Shown here piece by piece: positions 58,186-64,000 of a stretch of 64,000 nucleotides of DNA (the first letter of the stretch is position 1; each line of letters begins with the position of its first letter). This DNA comes from Clarkia xantiana subsp. parviflora (Eukaryota > Streptophyta > Magnoliopsida > Myrtales > Onagraceae), in NCBI GenBank assembly GCA_036873135.1, contig JAPTYO010000023.1, positions 6,955,834 through 7,019,833 on the forward strand, given 5' to 3'. The notes under the pieces are model-generated. The model made no database searches and was not told the origin of the DNA. It worked only from the letters and a program-made list of their open reading frames with translations. The translations under genes were made by a program, and so were the position numbers.

Positions 58186-58650
58186 CGGCCCCATCAACAT
58201 ATATATATATATAAATTTATTTATTGTCAAGATTCTATATTTAGAGATATAAATCTATCAACAATATATTTTCTCAATCTATATGGTAACTTAATCTATC
58301 AATATTATCAGTATTCCAAATATTGTGGTATAATATATTGATAGATATTATCACATTATCATGTGAATCTAGCCCTAATTATGGCCTAATCCATTCCAAT
58401 GTGGCCGAAATTTTCACTTTGTAAACCTAATTTTGGTTTGGACGAAACAAGTAAATTAGGGCTAGTGGTCAAATTTCAAGATCAAATTGTACTAAGATCA
58501 ATAATCCAATGTTTTAATTTTGATAAAATGTCACGTTTTTTCTTGAAAATCATGAACATCAGTTTTACCGAAAAACACTTATTTTCATGAACAGATTACC
58601 AAAAAATCTAGAGCACCAATTTTTATCAAAATCAAGAATTCCCTAACACA
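57163..58650 (-). mobile_element. Copia-like leader, right part of the split element
   Basis: Continuation of 49150-49701 across the gypsy insertion. Minus strand from the primer site at 58663 downward: leader with a TA microsatellite (58136-58182), a GGTTCGG/GGTCCGG-rich tract (57715-57975) and the CCAGCTAGCTTGACAT landmark (57473). No coding frame supported; homologous to 27394-28517 and, inverted, to 59719-61450. Confidence 0.75.
58136..58182. repeat. (TA)n microsatellite
   Basis: About 23 TA units within the copia-like leader, followed by a second shorter run at 58199-58212. Related leaders have TA runs at 28048 and 60366. Confidence 0.92.
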
Positions 58651-58663
58651 GGCTCTGATACCA
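58651..58663 (-). promoter_or_regulatory. Primer-binding site (initiator tRNA-Met), minus
   Basis: GGCTCTGATACCA on the plus strand, complement of TGGTATCAGAGCC; the LTR starts one base later at 58665. Confidence 0.88.
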
Positions 58664-58664
58664 C

Positions 58665-59104
58665 TGTAGGATATTATGAGGATAGTTACTACGGACAAGA
58701 AACACGTGTACATGCCAGGTAACTAATTACGCAACCGAATAGGGACACATACCAGTTTCTCCTTTGCCGTAGTTCCAAGATCTTGTTGGAGTTCACGGTC
58801 CACCGGCCGGAACCTGTAGTGATTCTTGATAAGGAATCGCCTACGAAGAACGGTCTCCACAGTAAAGCCTCTTGTCAATTCATCGCGGGATGGATCTCTG
58901 TGGTAAATTTCTCGAAGCAATTTGACACCTCCTTCTTCAAGGGGTTCGGCCGAACTAGCTCTCTGTAGGGAGGAGCGATTTCTTTGTCTCAACACTTAGG
59001 AGAAATGAGTGATTAACTATTAACCTTAGAGAAATCCTTACCTCCCTATTTAAAGGAGGAGGTGGGAAAATCCCACCTCCTTAAGTAAAATAGTTCGGTT
59101 GGCC
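58665..59104 (-). mobile_element. Copia-like 5' LTR (minus), truncated
   Basis: Plus-strand start TGTAGGATATTATGAGG; contains ATTACGCAACCGAAT, AGTAAAGCCTC and a TATA region (CTCCCTATTTAAAGGAGG, 59040). It stops at about 59104 where the next LTR begins, lacking roughly its first 150 bp. Best explained by insertion of the plus-oriented element into it; the rest would lie beyond the window. Confidence 0.7.
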
Positions 59105-59704
59105 TGTTAGCATATGGTGATTGGGCGCTGTAATTAGAAGCTCATTAATATGTATATGTTACCTAAGAAATTGGGTAAATGTCACATTAGGGAAATTGGG
59201 CTTGACTCAAATCCCAATTGACACGAGAGGCCCAAAAAATTGGGCCTCCCTTACACATATAGGCCGACCGAACTTGTCTAGGGGCAAAGTGGACTTTTGT
59301 CCACTTTTCTCCTCCTATAAATTAGGGGTGTTAGGGTTTTTATAAGGGTAATTCACAATTCCTCCTAAGTTATGATTTGAGAGAAAAACCCATCCTCCCT
59401 AAATACCTAGTTTGGCCGAACCACACCAAGCACAAAGGGTGTGCCAATTTGCTTCGAGCAAACACTCCGGAGATCCGTCCCTGCCAAGAATCGACCAGAG
59501 TCTTTGCTGTGGAGCTAATACCGCGTAGGGCTTCCTTAACAAGGACCTCTACGGGTTCCGTCCAGTGGATCGTGAACTCACTCAGCAAGATCTTGGGACT
59601 ACAGAAAATGTTTAAGGTATGTGCACATCTTCCGCTGCGTAATCCTGATTACAAGCATGTACCTGTGTTTATGTTTCTGTAGTAATATGCCCCGTAATCC
59701 AATA
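59105..59704 (+). mobile_element. Copia-like 5' LTR (plus)
   Basis: TGTTAGCATATGGTG ... CCGTAATCCAATA, about 600 bp, with a TATA box CTCCTATAAATTAGG at about 59310 and the GCAAAGTGGACTTTTGTCC block. The primer site follows after one base. Confidence 0.8.
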
Positions 59705-59705
59705 G

Positions 59706-59718
59706 TGGTATCAGAGCC
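59706..59718 (+). promoter_or_regulatory. Primer-binding site (initiator tRNA-Met)
   Basis: TGGTATCAGAGCC after the plus LTR. Confidence 0.92.
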
Positions 59719-60362
59719 TATGTTAGAAGTTCTTGATTTTGATAAATTGGTGTTCTTGATTTTACATGTGTTGGCCGAAATTTTAAAGAATGAAAATTTA
59801 AAATTTCCGATTTTTATAATTGTTGGTGCCGAAATTTTCATGATGTTCTTAGTAAAATTTGATGTTCATGATCTTCAAGAAAAATGTGACTTTTATCAAA
59901 ATCAAACATTGGGTTGTAGATCTTATTAAAATTTGATCTTGAAATTTGACCACTTGTTTCCAATTTGGTGTTATTTTCGGCCAAACCCTAGAATTACAAG
60001 GTGAATTTTTTTATTTCTTAGTCCACAAGAAAAGTAATTTTCGGCCGAAAAAAATAAAATACTGTTTACCATATTTTAATTTTTATTATAGGTAACAATA
60101 TATCTACAATTGGAAATATATGGAATGGTTCACATTAAATATATAGAAATATTTAACTATCAATATATCTAGCTAATTTATAGGGATTAAGATATTATTG
60201 ATAGATTTAGTTATCTAAAAGATTAAGAAAATATATTGTCATATATTTGTTTCCCTATTAAAGATATTGACAATAAATAATTATATATATATATATATGG
60301 TTAGGCCGAAATTTATATATATAATGTTGATTGATTTACATCTTATAGATAGACTCTTGACA

Positions 60363-60421
<59 letters not shown>

Positions 60422-63400
60422 ACCGGAATTATATATATATGTAATATTGGAAATTATTTTATATAGTAAATAATTCTTGGAGGCTAAGTTAAGTTTTTAG
60501 TGGACTTTAAAACCTTATTTAGCCCACAAGATTATTTCAGCCAAACCCTAGGGGTTTAATGGGCCGATCAAATTTGCTAAACCAGATAGGAATAAAACCA
60601 AGGCGGATTTTCTTAATCGGTCCGACCTAGTCGGGTTTGGTCGAGAACCAGGGGTAACTAAGTGGAACTAGCCAAACCGGTTTTGAGTGTTGAACCGAAC
60701 TGAACCCTATTTTATTGGACCGGTTCGGACCGAACCAGATTTTGAAAATAAAACCGGACCGAACCGAACTGGATTTACTGGACCCGAAACGAACCGGATC
60801 GAAATTGACTGAACGGAACAGGATTTTTTTTTAAATCGAATTCAAGTCAATTAATAAAATTGGATGGTCAAGTTTTAAAATAAAAATGTTTTCGAACTTC
60901 AAAAAGTCTACACAGTGCTCGAAGGTTTAAGACTTTCATGTTTTGATTAAACATTAATGCCTAGTTTCGATTATGGGGATGGATCTTAGAAATGCATGAT
61001 TTAGTGATTGGATTAATTAGATGGCTGAATTGAAATTGTTTACTTTTCGTCACATATATTTATTAGAACTGTTGTCTTGACTATGTCAAGCTAGCTGGAT
61101 GTTGGGGGCAGAGCCCTGGTTAAATATATGGTTTGCGCACTAGGACAAACATGCTGTGATGGTTGCGATTGCCTAGGATTCATGTCTAGAAACACGCATG
61201 ATTAATTGTAAGCATGAATAAGTCAGCGCCTAATATTTTAAATGTTTTAAAAACAAAAGCCAGTCGCCAAATATGCATGTTTGATGTGGAAGTTTCTTGT
61301 ATGACATGTATGCTTGAATGTTGGGGATCTAGCTGCAGGTTATAGTTTACATAGTAAGTAGAGTTTATGTATATGCTAGCATGAGTTCTTCGAAACATTA
61401 GATACATGACGCGTATGCATGATGTGTGGTTTGGTTGATGAATTTGGCTTGCTATGATGATTTACTTGTGAAGTAGAATTATATATGCATGCGTAAGTTC
61501 ATCGGAACATTTTTAAATACAAAAGGGTCTTGGGAAAGCCAAGATCGGGTATGCTTATTTCAAAGTTCCCGTTCCGGTAATTTGCGAATAAAACCGTTTT
61601 TAAGAGACTGATCTATTGGATTGAAGACGACGGTAATCTGAACTCTTTCACAAACCCCATTCCCTCGGTTTACTGGCGGTCGGTTGGTTTAGATGGCTGA
61701 GGAATCATTATTTGTCGTATTCCATCTTAATAGAAATACGATGAATGCAATTCTTTCTCAAAATGTTATTGTCTCCCTGATTGTGCATGATTATCAATGT
61801 GTTCGTATGAGTTGGTTGAATGAGTGCGATTCGGTATTCCTCGCAATCTTGATTGTATGAATTATGATGAATAAAAGGAGTATGTGCTAAACTCTCTGCT
61901 ACGATTCCAAAAAACGGAGAGGACAACTACGGATGAATATAGTAGTTTGTATGATTTTGACAATGAGAGATGAATGTGGTAATTTGTTTCCCCAAGAATG
62001 GGAGTAGGTTCTTTGATGATCTGAACACGTATGTGGTGATACATCCAACTCTAAATAAAGGGGTTGAAGAAGACTTTAATTGCAACCAGACAATGTTACA
62101 GCTTGATATCCATTTGCATCCGCCTCGGTGGAAGCAAGGATGCTAAAGCTAGAAATGTTTTGGTTGAATGTGGAGGTCTTTTCTCTTTCCATGGATGCTG
62201 GTGTAAAAGCCGCTCGAGACCTTCGCAGTGAAAGGTCAACATGGAAAAGATGTATATGGTTGTCTGATGTTGACATGACTTACTTACCATGAGTCTAGTC
62301 AAGTACAGTAACCACAGCAGTATATGGAGAACCTTCTCTGCTCACCACAGTGGGTCGAAAGAAACCAACCATGATCCGTATGTCATGAGTATAAAGCTAT
62401 AAATTTTTTTATACGGACACAAATCATTTGATGTGATTCACTCATGAATTTACTCATGTGTGATGTTCAAACATGACTCAGATCAAATACACAACTTTCA
62501 GATAAAAAACCATACCATTGTCATTTATCGTTCGTTGATTCGTTTCAATTACTAAAATTTTGGTTATTTTGAGATTCAGAGTTATTGAATAAAGTGATTG
62601 TAGCTCAATTAGTAGCACAATTTTCTTATCAATTTAACGGCTCGTTGATAGGGAACGATCCGAAACGAAAATTCATACCCACAGGTTTGGAACCAAATTT
62701 TTTCGGCCAGGTAAAAGAGGCTGAATGAAACGAAACGACACACATGCTCCGTCATCTCAGTCGGGACAACTGAACTGAATAAACCCATCGATTGCGTAGC
62801 TAGATCGAAAGATTTAGTATTCCTTATTTATTAGTACTCCCTTATATGATAAATTTCGTAACGATGAACATGTGCGAAACCGATTGGATTAAATTAAATT
62901 GAATTTTGGAAACAAAAACGACTTATACCATGGGTAAAACCTGGAATAGGCGCCACGCGCGCGTGTTCCTCGAAAAACGGAAGACATCGTTTTCAGAGTA
63001 CGAATTTAATGATGAAGTGTTTTAATGAATGAGTGTCGAAATTTTCATTTGCCTCCCTTTTGGGAATAAGTCATTCAATACTTACACGATGAAAAGAGGT
63101 GTTTCACAAGCTACTACGAACTCGTAAAGTATCAACTGACGCATAAGGCGAAAACCCAATGCACAGTTCAGAGATGGATAAATCTTTGAAATGAATTAGC
63201 CAATGAAAAGGATGATGTCAGTAAAATGACTCTCCCACTAAATTCCTTGAACGAGAAGTTTGGCAAGACATTCATATCGAAAACACACTTCAACTGGCAT
63301 GGTTTGAAAACATAATGTTAGAGTTCAACGATCGACGTACCCTAAAGGGATTAAAAGCAGTTGACTCACATCAATGTAGAACTATTGTAGAACTATGTTC

Positions 63401-63450
63401 CAATTAAATCGGTCAAACAAGACGCCACAAAAGCTAAAAGGGAATGATAA
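59719..63450 (+). mobile_element. Copia-like leader and decayed gag region
   Basis: Long leader with TA/TG microsatellite (60366-60420), an ACCGGACC/GAACCGG-rich tract (60585-60830) and the AGCTAGCTGGATGTTGG landmark (61087). From about 61690 the DNA matches the gag-start fragment at 49150-49701 but contains frame breaks; no frame longer than about 100 codons can be tied to gag, protease or the integrase core. The coding interior before 63450 is mostly deleted or beyond recognition. Confidence 0.6.
60366..60420. repeat. (TA)n(TG)n microsatellite
   Basis: TA run passing directly into about 13 TG units, in the leader of the plus-oriented copia-like element. Confidence 0.92.
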
Positions 63451-63469
63451 CGAGTTAAATCTTATCATC

Positions 63470-64000
63470 ATGCGACATTAATTTGCGCATTAAACAAGTA
63501 TTTGAACCAAGAGCACGCTGGCTACTCTTAGAGGATACATGTTTAAATTAGCTTTTGATAATGGTGTCGTGGTTGAACATGAGACGTTACATTCCTTGAG
63601 GACGAATTTCCAACACTTGGTGAAATGAAAACAGACTAAGTCTTGATCGAATTGGAGCAGGATAACGATAGTCAGGTCCCACTTACTTCGAGTGGGAGAT
63701 TTGAGGCAGCAATGCAAGTGAATGAAATGGTAAATGAAGATGGAGACATTTTCATAGTAAATCCAGTGGGAGGACACAATCCTACCACACAAATCACTGT
63801 TGCTGCAGGAGCGAATCAAGTTGAACCAGATAATCACGTAGCCGGACCGCTGGATGAAAATCCAATAATGCCACAACTACCCATTGTTCCCAGTGGGAGT
63901 GGATTAACCAACTTGGTTCCAGATCCTAGTGATCAAGGAATTAATCTCGGAGGTAGAATCCCAAGACGGAGAGGTCGTCCAAGAAAAGTTGTAGGTCAAG
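63470..64000 (+). pseudogene. pol: Copia-like pol fragment (integrase end and linker), runs off the window
   Basis: From about 63655 the plus frame reads VPLTSSGRFEAAMQVNE, acidic NEDGDIFIVNPVGG, then Gly/Pro-rich linker and RIPRRRGRPRKVVGQ at the edge. A basic RRGRPRK stretch before the reverse transcriptase is common in copia polyproteins. The upstream part (63470-63650, homologous to 26000-26200) is split by a TAA/TGA and a frame change near 63600-63630. The fragment at 25799-26240 is a second copy on the other strand. RT and RNase H would lie beyond 64000. Confidence 0.65.

Noticed and set aside
59599..59929. Overlapping 80- to 102-codon ORFs across the copia-like primer site
   Set aside because: They span LTR end, primer site and leader, where no protein is expected; no domain seen.

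Overview
The window is plant nuclear DNA, most likely from a eudicot. Evidence: Ty1-copia and Tat-type Ty3-gypsy retrotransposons, plant-style MULE and hAT non-autonomous DNA transposons, GT-AG introns, a GL2-interacting-repressor-like zinc protein and a profilin relic. It is a gene-poor, nested transposon landscape. Almost every coding stretch is a decayed retroelement; only one short ORF (45620-45913) looks like an intact host gene.

Left third. Positions 1-11593 are a tandem array of a 1,347-bp unit (eight full copies plus a partial ninth, entering from beyond the left edge). Each unit is one complete minus-oriented gypsy LTR (782 bp) with its polypurine tract plus 565 bp of tail. Next is the 3' region of a minus-oriented Tat-like element: a spliced, plus-strand (antisense to that element) ORF of the 'putative gypsy type transposon' family (about 17675-19960) and a 97-bp tandem array (20275-21465). 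A young, complete copia element (11873-17621, TSD AAATA, unusual TA...TA LTR ends) sits in what looks like the TATA box of that antisense ORF. A plus-oriented gypsy relic with an LTR (21466-22270), gag-protease but no pol, and a 76-bp array (24630-25500) interrupts the 97-bp array.

Middle. 25475-26731 is a patchwork of alternating copies of gypsy-tail and copia-integrase fragments joined at short microhomologies. 26895-29129 holds LTRs and leader of a decayed copia-like family. 31426-40139 is a nearly complete minus-oriented Tat-type gypsy element (8.7 kb, 716-bp LTRs, TSD-like tacat/tgcat) with gag-protease, RT, two RNase H domains and integrase, a 26-bp array, and a short antisense ORF with its own TATA box and intron. 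An 849-bp hAT-like element with a perfect 8-bp TSD follows at 40366-41214.

Right. An 838-bp almost fully palindromic MULE-like element (44647-45484, 9-bp TSD) ends a few bases before the zinc-protein ORF. A second foldback element lies at 47354-47861, and two exons of a broken profilin gene at 48295-49055. From about 49150 to 59104 lies a minus-oriented copia-like relic, split by a gypsy element (49702-57157, TSD CGCGT) with its own 106-bp array. A second, plus-oriented member of the same copia-like family starts at 59105 and runs off the right edge within its integrase-to-RT linker.

Coordinates of element ends with target-site duplications are read directly from the sequence. Family names come from motif recognition; no database search was possible.
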